Positions 8,575 to 17,269 are shown, numbered from the stretch's first letter. The stretch is DNA of 64,000 nucleotides from Chthonomonas sp. UBA2785 (GCA_002352215.1 DEIB01000009.1:75376-139375); one strand, 5' to 3'. Made by a program: numbers and translations. Notes: a model not told the origin generated them from the letters alone.

Positions 8575-9370
8575 AGACCTCCTCAGCTTCGGGCCGCCGC
8601 CGGGCGTCCACTACCCGTTACCCCTCGATCGAACGCCCGAGCGGGTGGCGCAAGCCCACGGCCTGCTCGAGGTCGAGTGCCTGGAAGGGTTTGATTCCCC
8701 GCTCAAAATCGCCATGCTCAGCCGGGCGCTATGCGACCAACCCGAGGGGCTTCCGCCCGTTGCCGCGCTATGCGTGTATCCCGCCTTCGTGCTAGCCGGG
8801 CAGGGGGCGCTGGGGGGCCGGGGCGTGCGCCTAAGCACCGTGGCCGGGGGCTTTCCGCACGGCCTTACCACCCTGGAGGCCGCCACCATCGAAGTCGCCA
8901 CCTGCGCCGCCATGGAGGTGGACGAAATTGAGGTGGTCATCCCCCGCTACATGGCCCGCAGCAAAGACTGGATGGCGCTGAGCGGCTGGATCAGCGAACT
9001 GCGCGAGGCCGCCCACACCTGCACTTTCAAGGTCACCATCAGCGCGGGCGAACTGGCCAACCGCCTGACCATCTACCGCGCCACCATGTGCGCCCTGGTG
9101 AACGGGGCCGAATTTGTGAAGACCTGCACCGGCAAAGAATCGGACGTGGTTTCGCCCGAAGTGGTGGAGCCCATGCTGCACGCCCTCGCCGACTGGCACA
9201 ACGAAACGAACGTCCCCCGGGGGCTGGTGATTGGCGGCGGCGTAGAGAGCTTCGCCGACGCCGCGCCCTACCTCTCGCTGGTGCAGCAAATCCTGGGCGA
9301 GGGCTACCTTCAGCCGTCGCTATTGCGGTTTAGCTCGGTGGGTTTGGTAGACGACCTGCGCGGCTCGTAA
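8558..9370 (+). CDS. Divergent DeoC/FbaB-type aldolase
   Basis: A 270-aa TIM-barrel protein that aligns along its length with deoxyribose-phosphate aldolase. It keeps the Schiff-base lysine motif (AEFVKTCTGKESDVVSPE for the usual FVKTSTGK), the FPHG turn and the C-terminal LRFSS phosphate-site region. Two other catalytic positions of E. coli DeoC differ: the Asp of EVDVVFP is Glu here (EIEVVIP), and the proton-relay Lys of FKPAGGVR is replaced (LVIGGGVE). It may act on another substrate or with lower activity. The ATG at 8558 begins MDPRLKDLL; a longer frame from 8501 overlaps the upstream gene. Confidence 0.8.
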   Translation: MDPRLKDLLSFGPPPGVHYPLPLDRTPERVAQAHGLLEVECLEGFDSPLKIAMLSRALCDQPEGLPPVAALCVYPAFVLAGQGALGGRGVRLSTVAGGFPHGLTTLEAATIEVATCAAMEVDEIEVVIPRYMARSKDWMALSGWISELREAAHTCTFKVTISAGELANRLTIYRATMCALVNGAEFVKTCTGKESDVVSPEVVEPMLHALADWHNETNVPRGLVIGGGVESFADAAPYLSLVQQILGEGYLQPSLLRFSSVGLVDDLRGS

Positions 9371-9371
9371 C

Positions 9372-10532
9372 TCAATCTCGAGTTGGCGCGGCCGTGACTT
9401 CCAGCATCCGGCGCAGGGCCACGCGCGCCCATTCGGCCACGGCATCAGGCACGCGCACCTGGTTCACCACTTCGCCCGCCACCAGCCGCTCCAGCACCCA
9501 GCACAAGAAGGTGGGGTGGATGCGGTACATGGTGCTGCACGGGCAGATTTGGTCATCCAAGCACACCACGGTGCGGTCCGGATGCTCGTTGGCCAAGCGG
9601 CGGACGAGGTTAATCTCCGTGCCCACGGCCCACACGGAGCCCGGCGCCCCGGCCGTCACGGCCTTGATGATGTATTCGGTGCTGCCCGCATCGTCGGCGG
9701 CCTGCACCACGTCCAGCGTGCATTCCGGGTGGACGATCACGCGCACATCCGGGTGCGCCGCCCGGGCCGCTTCAATCTGCTCCACGGTAAAGCGCTTGTG
9801 CACGCTGCAGTGGCCCTTCCATAGCAAGAATTTAGCCTCGCGCAGCTGCTCAGGCGTGTTGCCGCCGTAGGGGCGGAACGGGTCCCACACCACCATGTCC
9901 CGCTCGGGGTCGAACCCCATGCGCCAGGCCGTGTTTCGCCCCAGGTGCTGGTCGGGGAAGAAGAGCACCTTCTCGCCCTGCGTCAGCGCCCATTCCAGAG
10001 CTTGCCGGGCGTTGGTGCTGGTGCACACGGTGCCGCCGTGCTCACCCACAAAGGCTTTGAGGTTCGCGGCGCTGTTGATGTAGGTGACGGGCACCACCGC
10101 GTTGGCCCCTCGAGGCTGGGCGGGGTCGGCGTGTGCGCTGAGCGGGGCGGCGACATCCCCCAGCACCTCGCTGATCTGCCGCCAGGCGTTGCGCACTTGA
10201 AAGATGTTGGCCATATCGGCCATGCTGCAGCCCGCCGCCAGGTTGGGCAGGATGACGATCTGGTTGTCGGGGGTCAGGATGTCGGCGCTCTCGGCCATAA
10301 AGTGCACGCCGCAAAAGACGATGAACTCGGCTTCGGGGTGCAGGTTGGCGTCCTTGGCCAGCTTGTAGCTGTCGCCCCGATAGTCCGCGTGGACGATGAT
10401 TTCATCCCGCTGGTAGTGGTGCCCCAGAATCACCAGTCGCTTGCCCAGGGCGGCCTTGGCCGCACGGATGCGGGCGGCGGCCTGCTCATCCGTCAGTTGG
10501 GCGTATTCGGTGGGGAGGGGAGCCTGGTACAT
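9372..10532 (-). CDS. nadA: Quinolinate synthase
   Basis: NadA condenses iminoaspartate with dihydroxyacetone phosphate to quinolinate in NAD synthesis, using a [4Fe-4S] cluster. The 386-aa protein has ILGHHYQRDEI, IVFCGVHFMAESA (Cys74), LAAGCSMADM (Cys102), VIVHPECTLDVV and CPCSTMY near the C-terminus, covering the cluster cysteines of the family. Its stop abuts that of the convergent deoC-like gene. No nadB or nadC is in the window. A TATACT hexamer lies 21 bases upstream of the ATG. Confidence 0.97.
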   Translation of the reverse strand: MYQAPLPTEYAQLTDEQAAARIRAAKAALGKRLVILGHHYQRDEIIVHADYRGDSYKLAKDANLHPEAEFIVFCGVHFMAESADILTPDNQIVILPNLAAGCSMADMANIFQVRNAWRQISEVLGDVAAPLSAHADPAQPRGANAVVPVTYINSAANLKAFVGEHGGTVCTSTNARQALEWALTQGEKVLFFPDQHLGRNTAWRMGFDPERDMVVWDPFRPYGGNTPEQLREAKFLLWKGHCSVHKRFTVEQIEAARAAHPDVRVIVHPECTLDVVQAADDAGSTEYIIKAVTAGAPGSVWAVGTEINLVRRLANEHPDRTVVCLDDQICPCSTMYRIHPTFLCWVLERLVAGEVVNQVRVPDAVAEWARVALRRMLEVTAAPTRD

Positions 10533-10617
10533 CGGGCGAACCTGCTGTACTTGAGTATACGGCGCGCCCAGGGGTGGCGGTCCCGGGTGCCTAGCCTAAC
10601 TTCCGTCTCAACTGGGC

Positions 10618-11961
10618 TTAGAACAACTCGCGCAGCGGACCCGTGCTATCGCCCAGCCTCTCCACCGGCACGCCCACGCGCCCCAGCATCGAAACGTACA
10701 GATTGCTCATCGGCGTGCCCTGCTGATACACCAGGTGCCGCCCGGTACGCAGTGTCCCCCCGGCGCGCCCCGCCACAATCGTCGGCAGGTCGTCGTGGTT
10801 ATGGCGGTCGCCGTTGCTGATCCCTGCCCCGTACACCAGCATCGTGTTGTCCAGCAGGGTGCCGTCGCCATCCTCGGTGGTGGCCATACGCTCCAAGATG
10901 TAGGCCAGCTGCTGGGTGTGGAAGATGTCAATCAGCTGCTTCTTCCGCACCTTGTCCGGGTCGTTGCCGTGGTGGCTCACGTCGTGGTGGCCGTCGCCGA
11001 TGTTCAACTCAGGGAACGGCCGGTTGCTGCCATCGTTGGCCAGCATAAAGGTGCAAATCCGGGTGAGATCGCTCTGGAACGCCAGCACCATCATGTCACC
11101 CAGCAGGCGAATGTGCTCGCCCCGGTCGCGGGGGATGCCGGGGGCCGGCGCGGGGATGCCTTCGCCCATCAGCGAGCGGTTTTCGGTTTCCGCGCGGGCA
11201 ATGCGCCGCTCGATGTCGCGCACGCCATCCAGATATTCGTCCAGCTTCTGCTGGTCGCGGGTGCCCAGCCGGCCCCGCAGGGCATCGGCGTCCTCCATCA
11301 CAAAGTCGAGGATGCTGCGCCGGTGCGCCATGCGCCGCTCGCGGCTCACCGCATCGGCCACTTCATCCCCGGTGCCAAAAAGCCGCTCAAACACTGCGCG
11401 CGGGTTCACCTCTTTGGCCACGGGGGTGCTTTCGCTGGCCCACGAGACGCTGCTGGAATACGCGCAGGAGTAGCCACTGTCGCAGTTGCCCGCCATCGCG
11501 CCGCGCTCGCACCCGATTTCGAGCGAGGCAAAGCGCGTCTGCTTGCCAATGAACTGGGCGGCCACTTGGTCGGCGCTGATCCCGGCGCGGATGTCGCTCC
11601 CGTCGGTTTTCTTGATGTGGACGCCGGTCAGCCAGGTGGCGGTGCTGCGGGCGTGGTCGCCGGGGCCGTCGCCCAGGGCGTTGGCGTTGTGCTGGTCCAG
11701 GCCGGTCAGCACGTTCATGTGCTGCTTCACCTTGTCCAGCGGCCGCAAGATGGGGGGCAAATCGTTCAGCACGCCGGAAGCCGCGGGTCGCCAGGCATCC
11801 ATGTGCGCCACGCCGTTCGGCACAAAAAGGTAGGCCATGCGCACGGGGCGGGCGGGGGCGCTCACCGCCAGCACGCTCCGGGGGGCTAAACCTTCCAGGA
11901 ACGGGACGGCCATCGCCACCCCCATCCCTCGCAATACCGTGCGGCGGCTGACTTCGCGCAT
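10618..11961 (-). CDS. Tat-exported DUF1552 protein
   Basis: A 447-aa protein with a twin-arginine signal (VSRRTVLRGMGVAMAVPFLEGLA) and the DUF1552 features VPNGVAHMDAWRP, RSTATWLTGVHI, SCERG/NCDSGYSC-like cysteine region, DGHHDVSHHGND and YGAGISNGDRHNHDDLP. The family is common in Planctomycetes, Verrucomicrobia and related groups, where its genes usually neighbour DUF1592 cytochrome-like proteins; a DUF1592 gene lies about 5 kb away at 17270. Probably periplasmic; function not established. The start has a TAGACT hexamer 6 bases upstream. Confidence 0.9.
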   Translation of the reverse strand: MREVSRRTVLRGMGVAMAVPFLEGLAPRSVLAVSAPARPVRMAYLFVPNGVAHMDAWRPAASGVLNDLPPILRPLDKVKQHMNVLTGLDQHNANALGDGPGDHARSTATWLTGVHIKKTDGSDIRAGISADQVAAQFIGKQTRFASLEIGCERGAMAGNCDSGYSCAYSSSVSWASESTPVAKEVNPRAVFERLFGTGDEVADAVSRERRMAHRRSILDFVMEDADALRGRLGTRDQQKLDEYLDGVRDIERRIARAETENRSLMGEGIPAPAPGIPRDRGEHIRLLGDMMVLAFQSDLTRICTFMLANDGSNRPFPELNIGDGHHDVSHHGNDPDKVRKKQLIDIFHTQQLAYILERMATTEDGDGTLLDNTMLVYGAGISNGDRHNHDDLPTIVAGRAGGTLRTGRHLVYQQGTPMSNLYVSMLGRVGVPVERLGDSTGPLRELF

Positions 11962-11967
11962 ACCTCT

Positions 11968-11973
11968 AGTCTA
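11968..11973 (-). promoter_or_regulatory. Probable -10 element of the DUF1552 gene
   Basis: TAGACT on the minus strand, 6 bases before the ATG at 11961. The spacer AGAGGT is too close to the start to act as a normal ribosome site. Confidence 0.5.
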
Positions 11974-12051
11974 TCGGGTTTTTGCGCGTTTTCGTTCTTG
12001 GTTTTGTTCATTTTCCGGGGCGGGCAGGGGCGGGGTAACGTTCGGGGCGTT

Positions 12052-12837
12052 ATGCGGATTCGGTATTACGCCACGCTGTGGCCCCTGGGCGGCGACCTGG
12101 ATGCCCGCCTAGCCGCCGTGAAGGCGGCCGGGTTTGAAGGATTCGAAGACTGGGTGCGCCCCCACGCCGAACTCCGCCCGGTGGCCGAAAAGCACGGCCT
12201 GGCCTACCGCGCGATGGTGGGCGGGGATGAACCGGACGCCTTCCGGCGCGGGCTGGATGAAGCGTTTGATTGCCAGTGCACGGGCGTCACCGTCCACGCG
12301 GGCCGCCCCTGGATGCGCGGGCAAGAGGCGGTGGATTTCCTTGGTCGGCTGGTGGAAATTGCCACGCCCTACCCCTTCCCGGTGGACTTTGAGACGCACC
12401 GGGGTCGCTTGCTCTTTGAACCGCTGAGCACCGCGGATTTGCTGCGGACGCTGCCCGATTTGTGGCTGTGCGCGGACTTCAGCCACTGGACGGTGGTGAC
12501 CGAAAGCCGCCTGGGCGGCTACGTGGAGGCGCTGAACCTGGCCATCAGCCGCACCCGGCACATTCATGCCCGGGTGGGGTTCGAAGAAGGCCCCCAAGTG
12601 CCCGACCCCCGCGTGCCGATGTGGGCGGATTACGTGACCCTGCACGAGGGGTGGTGGGACAAGATCCGCGAGGCGGCCAGCGCCCGGGGGCAAGCGGAAC
12701 TAGGGGTGGACCCGGAGTTCGGGCCGGCGCACTACCAGTGGACCGACCCCGCCACCGGCCACCGCCTGGCCGACCCCTTCGCGGTGGCGCAGTGGATGCG
12801 GGATCGTTTGGCTAAGCGCTGGGCGTATACTGACTGA
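12052..12837 (+). CDS. TIM-barrel (sugar phosphate isomerase/AP endonuclease-like) protein
   Basis: A 261-aa protein of the xylose-isomerase-like TIM-barrel superfamily. Motifs are the N-terminal MRIRYYATLWPLGG, AAGFEGFEDW, VTVHAGRPWM, PVDFETHRGRLLFEP, LCADFSHWTVV, RTRHIHARVGFEEGPQV and VDPEFGP, which carry His, Glu and Asp residues typical of the metal site. Substrate unknown. The ATG at 12052 fits the family start. The last 25 codons are repeated at 14325-14398 beyond an AT-rich insert, so the present 3' end (AYTD) may be a replacement brought in by recombination. Confidence 0.85.
   Translation: MRIRYYATLWPLGGDLDARLAAVKAAGFEGFEDWVRPHAELRPVAEKHGLAYRAMVGGDEPDAFRRGLDEAFDCQCTGVTVHAGRPWMRGQEAVDFLGRLVEIATPYPFPVDFETHRGRLLFEPLSTADLLRTLPDLWLCADFSHWTVVTESRLGGYVEALNLAISRTRHIHARVGFEEGPQVPDPRVPMWADYVTLHEGWWDKIREAASARGQAELGVDPEFGPAHYQWTDPATGHRLADPFAVAQWMRDRLAKRWAYTD
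12754..12827. repeat. 74-bp direct repeat, copy A (3' end of TIM-barrel gene)
   Basis: Identical at 69 of 74 positions to 14325-14398. This copy is inside the intact gene at 12052. Four of the five differences are synonymous and one gives Ala to Thr, as expected between two diverged alleles of one gene. Confidence 0.95.
12826..12831 (+). promoter_or_regulatory. Possible -10 element for the AlbA_2 gene
   Basis: TATACT, 17 bases before the ATG at 12849, directly at the end of repeat copy A. Copy B has TAAACC at this place, so the element belongs to the inserted side. No clear -35. Confidence 0.35.
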
Positions 12838-12848
12838 TCAAAAGAGGA

Positions 12849-14153
12849 ATGAGGCATCTGTTAGAAGCTTGGAACGATCTCCAGAATGTTGGAGACGGCA
12901 CGCAATTGATCCAATGGATCAACAATCATTTTACGGGTGACGAAGGCCAGTATCTAGAGTTCAAGCAAGCAATTGACACTAGTGCACCAAGTATTAGGCC
13001 ACTGCCGAAAAAGAAAATCATCGAGAATGCATTACAGGAGATCTGCGCCTTTGCAAATTCAGGAGGCGGAATTCTATTAATAGGAGTTAAAGATAAAGAG
13101 GACTGGGGGCAGGACCCAATTGACAAGGTGATACAAGACTCCTCGGGCACCCGCACGTTAAGTCCTGATACGAACTTTCTGCCTTCTCAGAACTTTATTA
13201 GAAGCTTGACATCCAACATAAACTCGAGCTTCTTCCCAATTGTCCCAATTTTCAGAATAGACTTCATTAGAGCCGGCTTTGTTGCCGTACTTGTCGACAG
13301 CCCAGCGTTCTCAACACACCTCATCAAGTGCGAACATGGATATATCGGTGGATATATCAAGAACGGAGAGCAAAAGCTCAGACTCACACCTGAACAAGTC
13401 CTAGATAGATTAGGCGACTGGAAATCACATTCCGCAAGAGTAAGTACGCTAATCGAAGGATTGGATGATAGATTTTCCATTAGCCCAAGCCCACTTACAT
13501 CTGACTCTAATGCTAGTTTTGTCGTGACGACTCTTCCCGTAAGAGAATACACCTCACCAGACGAGGGCTCACCAGAATCTGACGAGCTTGATGACTTGTC
13601 ATGGGTTCCAAGCTATTTTAAACCTGATTTTCCCAAGTCCTCGATTCAAGACTTTTCTTTGCTAGCCATGGGCCCTAGCAGCAATGATGGATTTATAAGA
13701 GTATCGCGAGTCAGCAGTGGGTTTTTCCTAATTGATCTCAGCAGCGGAGACCCACAAGGGAACAGCCCAAGCAAACTTCAAGCTATGTGCTGCATTGCGA
13801 TTTACACAGCCATGGCGCTTTCGTATCATTATGAGTCAGCGAGATGCTGGTCAATCCAAGGGCACTTTTTCAAGGATACCAGACGTGGTCGCCGTGTCTT
13901 GGACAGGCCCCGTGCTTTCCGACTAGAGTGCTTAGATCATGATTACATAGCTTTTCCCGAGTTTCGAGACAGACACCCTCTATCCAACGACAATTTCTAT
14001 GAGTATTGGGAAGCCAAGACCTTTTCCCAAATTGCAGCCTTCCTTGGCATTGATCTCAGTGAAGTGTTTGCCGCATCAGCGCACCATGGCCAGAAAGTTG
14101 AAAAGTCGATTGGAACATTGTTGCATTCGAGGATTTGGCCATTCGTAAGATGA
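12849..14153 (+). CDS. AlbA_2 (Schlafen-type) domain protein
   Basis: A 434-aa protein with an N-terminal AlbA_2 putative DNA/nucleotide-binding domain: GQYLEFKQAID (Glu37, Lys39), then EICAFANSGGGILLIGVKDK (about 64-83) and a later GGYIKNGEQKLRLTPEQV strand-turn region. Residues from about 200 on form a second domain I do not recognise. AlbA_2 proteins act as regulators, RNases or components of anti-phage systems in other bacteria; which applies here is unknown. AAAAGAGGA precedes the ATG. GC content is much lower than in the flanking genes, and the gene lies between duplicated ends of the upstream gene, so it is almost certainly acquired. Confidence 0.85.
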   Translation: MRHLLEAWNDLQNVGDGTQLIQWINNHFTGDEGQYLEFKQAIDTSAPSIRPLPKKKIIENALQEICAFANSGGGILLIGVKDKEDWGQDPIDKVIQDSSGTRTLSPDTNFLPSQNFIRSLTSNINSSFFPIVPIFRIDFIRAGFVAVLVDSPAFSTHLIKCEHGYIGGYIKNGEQKLRLTPEQVLDRLGDWKSHSARVSTLIEGLDDRFSISPSPLTSDSNASFVVTTLPVREYTSPDEGSPESDELDDLSWVPSYFKPDFPKSSIQDFSLLAMGPSSNDGFIRVSRVSSGFFLIDLSSGDPQGNSPSKLQAMCCIAIYTAMALSYHYESARCWSIQGHFFKDTRRGRRVLDRPRAFRLECLDHDYIAFPEFRDRHPLSNDNFYEYWEAKTFSQIAAFLGIDLSEVFAASAHHGQKVEKSIGTLLHSRIWPFVR

Positions 14154-14324
14154 TAACTTGGCAAAAACAATTCAGTGCAGTTACCCAAAGCAACATAGAG
14201 TTTCAGACTTAATGCGGAGCTTAAGGAATTTAGCTACCATCTTGCTGACATTGCTAGCCGACGACGGCACAATTACCTAGGCTATTAGCATGTAGAGCAC
14301 CGTTTGTAGTTGTCTATATGTTCT

Positions 14325-14398
14325 ACCGGCCATCGCCTGACCGACCCATTCGCGGTGGCTCAGTGGATGCGGGATCGTTTGGCAAAGCGCTGGGCGTA
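14325..14398. repeat. 74-bp direct repeat, copy B (orphan gene end)
   Basis: Orphan copy of the TIM-barrel 3' end, reading in frame TGHRLTDPFAVAQWMRDRL and stopping at TAA. The upstream 171 bases (14154-14324) are AT-rich and hold no gene I can support. Confidence 0.95.
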
Positions 14399-14426
14399 AA
14401 CCCGCCCCGCGCTGCCTCACCGAACT

Positions 14427-14750
14427 TCAGTTGTCGTCCTGGTGGATGCGGACCATGCCGACCGCGGTCCACTCCTGGTCGCCATCGTCGTAATGGATGT
14501 GTATGGCCTGGCCCACGGCCTCGGTTACCTTGCCCGGGTAGTAGGTGCTACCGCCTTCCCACCGGCCATACACCCGCGTGCCCACCCGGACCGCGAGGTC
14601 TCGCACTTCGTTCAGCCCCACCGGCGAGCGGTCGCCATCATCAAACTGCACCACAACCTGGCCCCCGCTCATCCCGATGATGGTGCCGGGATACCACCAC
14701 ACCTTTTCCACCGGCCACTGGGCCAGCACGCGATCCCCTAAATTCGGCAT
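14427..14750 (-). CDS. Tandem Tudor/agenet-like small protein
   Basis: A 107-aa cytoplasmic protein made of two similar halves, each with the aromatic strand pattern of Tudor-like barrels: GDRVLAQW...WWYPGTIIG...VVVQFDDGDRSPV (about 5-45) and GTRVYGRW...TYYPGKVTE...IHIHYDDGDQEWT (about 57-96). Tudor/agenet domains are better known from eukaryotic chromatin readers; in bacteria their partners are mostly unknown. TAATCT lies 6 bases before the ATG. It lies just beyond repeat copy B. Confidence 0.8.
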   Translation of the reverse strand: MPNLGDRVLAQWPVEKVWWYPGTIIGMSGGQVVVQFDDGDRSPVGLNEVRDLAVRVGTRVYGRWEGGSTYYPGKVTEAVGQAIHIHYDDGDQEWTAVGMVRIHQDDN

Positions 14751-14756
14751 GCGGAG

Positions 14757-14762
14757 AGATTA
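14757..14762 (-). promoter_or_regulatory. Probable -10 element of the Tudor-like gene
   Basis: TAATCT on the minus strand, 6 bases before the ATG at 14750, with spacer CTCCGC and no ribosome site. Confidence 0.45.
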
Positions 14763-14855
14763 CTGCACGATGTCCTGAATTTCAACGACCATTCACTCGG
14801 GCCCCGCTAGGAGAAAGGAGCCCCGCCCCCGCACCGCCCGCGCCAAAATGAACTC

Positions 14856-15296
14856 ATGACCCCCGACGCGATCTTGGATCACCTCCGCCGCAGCCCCCGC
14901 CGCGGCCTGGCCCTACGCCTGGACGCCATGAACTGGCTGAACAAGCTCGACGGCTACGACTGGTCCGGCATTTACGCCCTGCACGGTGACCTGCTCCACC
15001 TGGACGCCTACGTGGGCACCCCCACCGACCACACCGAGATCCCGGTCGGGCGCGGAGTGTGCGGCACCGCCGTCGCCGAGAACCAGAACCAAGTCATCCC
15101 CGACGTGCGCGAGCTAAGCAACTACCTGGCCTGCAGCCTGGAAACCCGTGCCGAACTCGTGGTGCTCATCCGCCGCAACGACGAAATTCTGGGTCAGATT
15201 GACATTGACAGCCACACCACCAACCGATTCCAACAAGAGGACGTGGCCCTGCTGGAAGCCATGGCCGAAATCCTGGCCGAACGCTGGGACGACTGA
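14856..15296 (+). CDS. GAF domain protein, fRMsr-like
   Basis: A 146-aa single GAF domain resembling free methionine-(R)-sulfoxide reductase. It retains VGRGVCGTAV (about 66-75) and SNYLACSLETRAELVV, whose Cys residues match two of the three conserved Cys of E. coli MsrC. The third, upstream of the GRGVCG loop, is absent. It may reduce free Met-R-sulfoxide or be a sensor GAF. It stands 42 bases before dxs on the same strand. Confidence 0.8.
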   Translation: MTPDAILDHLRRSPRRGLALRLDAMNWLNKLDGYDWSGIYALHGDLLHLDAYVGTPTDHTEIPVGRGVCGTAVAENQNQVIPDVRELSNYLACSLETRAELVVLIRRNDEILGQIDIDSHTTNRFQQEDVALLEAMAEILAERWDD

Positions 15297-15338
15297 GCCC
15301 CCCACAACCTTCTTGCCTACATCGGCGTAGAACCGAAT

Positions 15339-17249
15339 ATGGATGTGTATCCCATCCTCTCGCGGCTGGTAGCCCCCACCGAACTGCACGGCATGACGGA
15401 TGCCGAGCTCCAACAAGTCGCGAACGAGGTGCGGCAAGCCATCCTCGATCAAGTCAGCCAAACCGGGGGCCACTTTAGCAGCAACCTCGGCACGGTCGAA
15501 CTCACGGTGGCGCTCTACGCCACCCACAGCCTCCCGCCGGACGTGGTGGTGTGGGATACCGGCCACCAGGCGTACCCCCACAAGCTGCTGACCGGGCGCC
15601 TGCCCCGCTTCCCAACTCTGCGCAAGCACAAGGGATTGAGCGGCTTCCTCAAGCGGGACGAACACGAACTCGATAACTTCGGCGCGGGCCACGCCGGTAC
15701 CGCCATCAGCGCCGCGCTCGGCTTCGCCCGGGCTCGAGATACGCTCAAGCAGGACCACCGCGTGGTGGCCATCACCGGCGACGCCGCCATTGCCAGCGGC
15801 ATGAGCTGGGAAGCCCTCAACCACGCCGGCATCGCGGGCTCCGACATCACGGTGGTGCTAAACGACAACCGCATGTCCATTGCCCCCAATGTGGGCGCCC
15901 TGAACCGCTACTTCAACCGCCTGCGTTCCCGCCCCGACCTGCAGGCCGCCGCCCGCCGCGCCAAGGACCTGGTGCAACGCCTCCCTGGCCCCGCCCCGCG
16001 CCTCGCCGCCGGGATGCGCCACGGCCTGACCCACTACTTTGCGCCGGAAGAAACCGGCACCCTCTTTGAGGAGATCGGGTTCGAATACATCGGCCCGGTG
16101 GACGGCCACGACCTGCCGATGCTGCTGGAAATCTTCCGCAACGTGCGGCAACTGCCGGGGCCCGTCTTTGTCCACGCCCTCACCGTGAAGGGCAAGGGAT
16201 ACGAGAAGGCCGAAGCGGACGCCCGCACCTGGCACGGAGTCGGCCCGTTCGACTTGCAGAAGTGCGAATTCGCCGCCAAGAGCGGGGGCCGCCCGGCGTA
16301 CACGTCGGTATTCGGCGATGCCCTGAGCGAACTTGCCCGGCGCGATGAGCGGGTGGTGGCGATCACCGCCGCCATGCCGGACGGCACCGGCCTGACAGAG
16401 TTTGCCAACGAGTTTCCGGACCGCTATTACGACGTTGGCATTGCCGAACCCCACGCGGTCACTTTTGCCGCGGGTCTGGCCGCCGGGGGCGTCAAGCCGT
16501 TTGTGGCCATCTACAGCACGTTCATGCAGCGGGCCTTCGACCAGATCGTGCACGACTGCGCCTTACAGCACCTCCCGGTGCGGTTCATCATGGACCGGGC
16601 CGGACTGGTGGGCGCGGATGGCCCCACGCACCACGGCACCTTTGATATCAGTTACCTCTCCTTCATTCCGGGGTTGGTGCAGCTCGCCCCCCGCGACGGC
16701 ACCGAACTCCGCGCGATGGTGGACTGGATGGCGGGCTACCAGGATGCCCCCACTGCCCTGCGCTACCCGCGCGGCAGCGTGCCCGAGGGCTTGCCCGAAG
16801 GCCGCTCCCCCATCCAGCTCGGCCGTGCCGAGAACCTGGGCGTACCAGGTGGTGAGGCCGACTCGGTGGCCGTGATCGTGGCCTACGGCAGCATGGTGGA
16901 CCGCGCCTGGCAGGCCGCGACCAAGCTCACCGCCATGGGCACCCCCACTGCCGTTATCAACGCGCGCTTTGCCAAGCCGCTCGATGCCGCCATGATCACG
17001 CAAGCTGCCCGCGAGCACGGGGGCCTGGTGACGGTGGAAGAAAATGCCCGCACCGGCGGCTTTGGCGAGCTGGTGCGCGAAGCCCTAGTGGATGCCGACC
17101 TCGCCGCCTTGCCGCACACCGTCTTGTCCTTGCCGGACCGCTTCATTGAGCACGGCGACCAAGACAAATTGCTGGACGAGAACGGCCTGAGCGTGGACGA
17201 CATCGTGAATGCGGTGCGCAACGTTCAAAAGCAAGCGCGCAACTCCTAG
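15339..17249 (+). CDS. dxs: 1-Deoxy-D-xylulose-5-phosphate synthase
   Basis: Dxs condenses pyruvate and glyceraldehyde 3-phosphate, the first step of the MEP isoprenoid pathway that supplies carotenoid precursors. The 636-aa protein has HFSSNLGTVELTVAL, the thiamine-diphosphate motif (GDAAIASGMSWEALNHAG with VVLNDNRMSIAPNVG), GPVDGHDLPMLL, VKGKGYEKAEADARTWHGVG and DGPTHHGTFDISYL, and a C-terminal transketolase domain with VTVEENARTGGFG. Length is normal for the family. The crt genes lie 5 kb downstream. Confidence 0.97.
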   Translation: MDVYPILSRLVAPTELHGMTDAELQQVANEVRQAILDQVSQTGGHFSSNLGTVELTVALYATHSLPPDVVVWDTGHQAYPHKLLTGRLPRFPTLRKHKGLSGFLKRDEHELDNFGAGHAGTAISAALGFARARDTLKQDHRVVAITGDAAIASGMSWEALNHAGIAGSDITVVLNDNRMSIAPNVGALNRYFNRLRSRPDLQAAARRAKDLVQRLPGPAPRLAAGMRHGLTHYFAPEETGTLFEEIGFEYIGPVDGHDLPMLLEIFRNVRQLPGPVFVHALTVKGKGYEKAEADARTWHGVGPFDLQKCEFAAKSGGRPAYTSVFGDALSELARRDERVVAITAAMPDGTGLTEFANEFPDRYYDVGIAEPHAVTFAAGLAAGGVKPFVAIYSTFMQRAFDQIVHDCALQHLPVRFIMDRAGLVGADGPTHHGTFDISYLSFIPGLVQLAPRDGTELRAMVDWMAGYQDAPTALRYPRGSVPEGLPEGRSPIQLGRAENLGVPGGEADSVAVIVAYGSMVDRAWQAATKLTAMGTPTAVINARFAKPLDAAMITQAAREHGGLVTVEENARTGGFGELVREALVDADLAALPHTVLSLPDRFIEHGDQDKLLDENGLSVDDIVNAVRNVQKQARNS

Positions 17250-17257
17250 TTCGGCTG

Positions 17258-17263
17258 TAAACT
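17258..17263 (+). promoter_or_regulatory. Probable -10 element of the DUF1592 gene
   Basis: TAAACT, 6 bases before the ATG at 17270, just after the dxs stop. Confidence 0.45.
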
Positions 17264-17269
17264 AGGGGT

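Noticed and set aside
12849..14153. Insertion sequence or transposon at the AlbA_2 gene
   Set aside because: No transposase, no terminal inverted repeats, and the flanking repeats are a gene end of 74 bp with allelic differences, unlike a target-site duplication.
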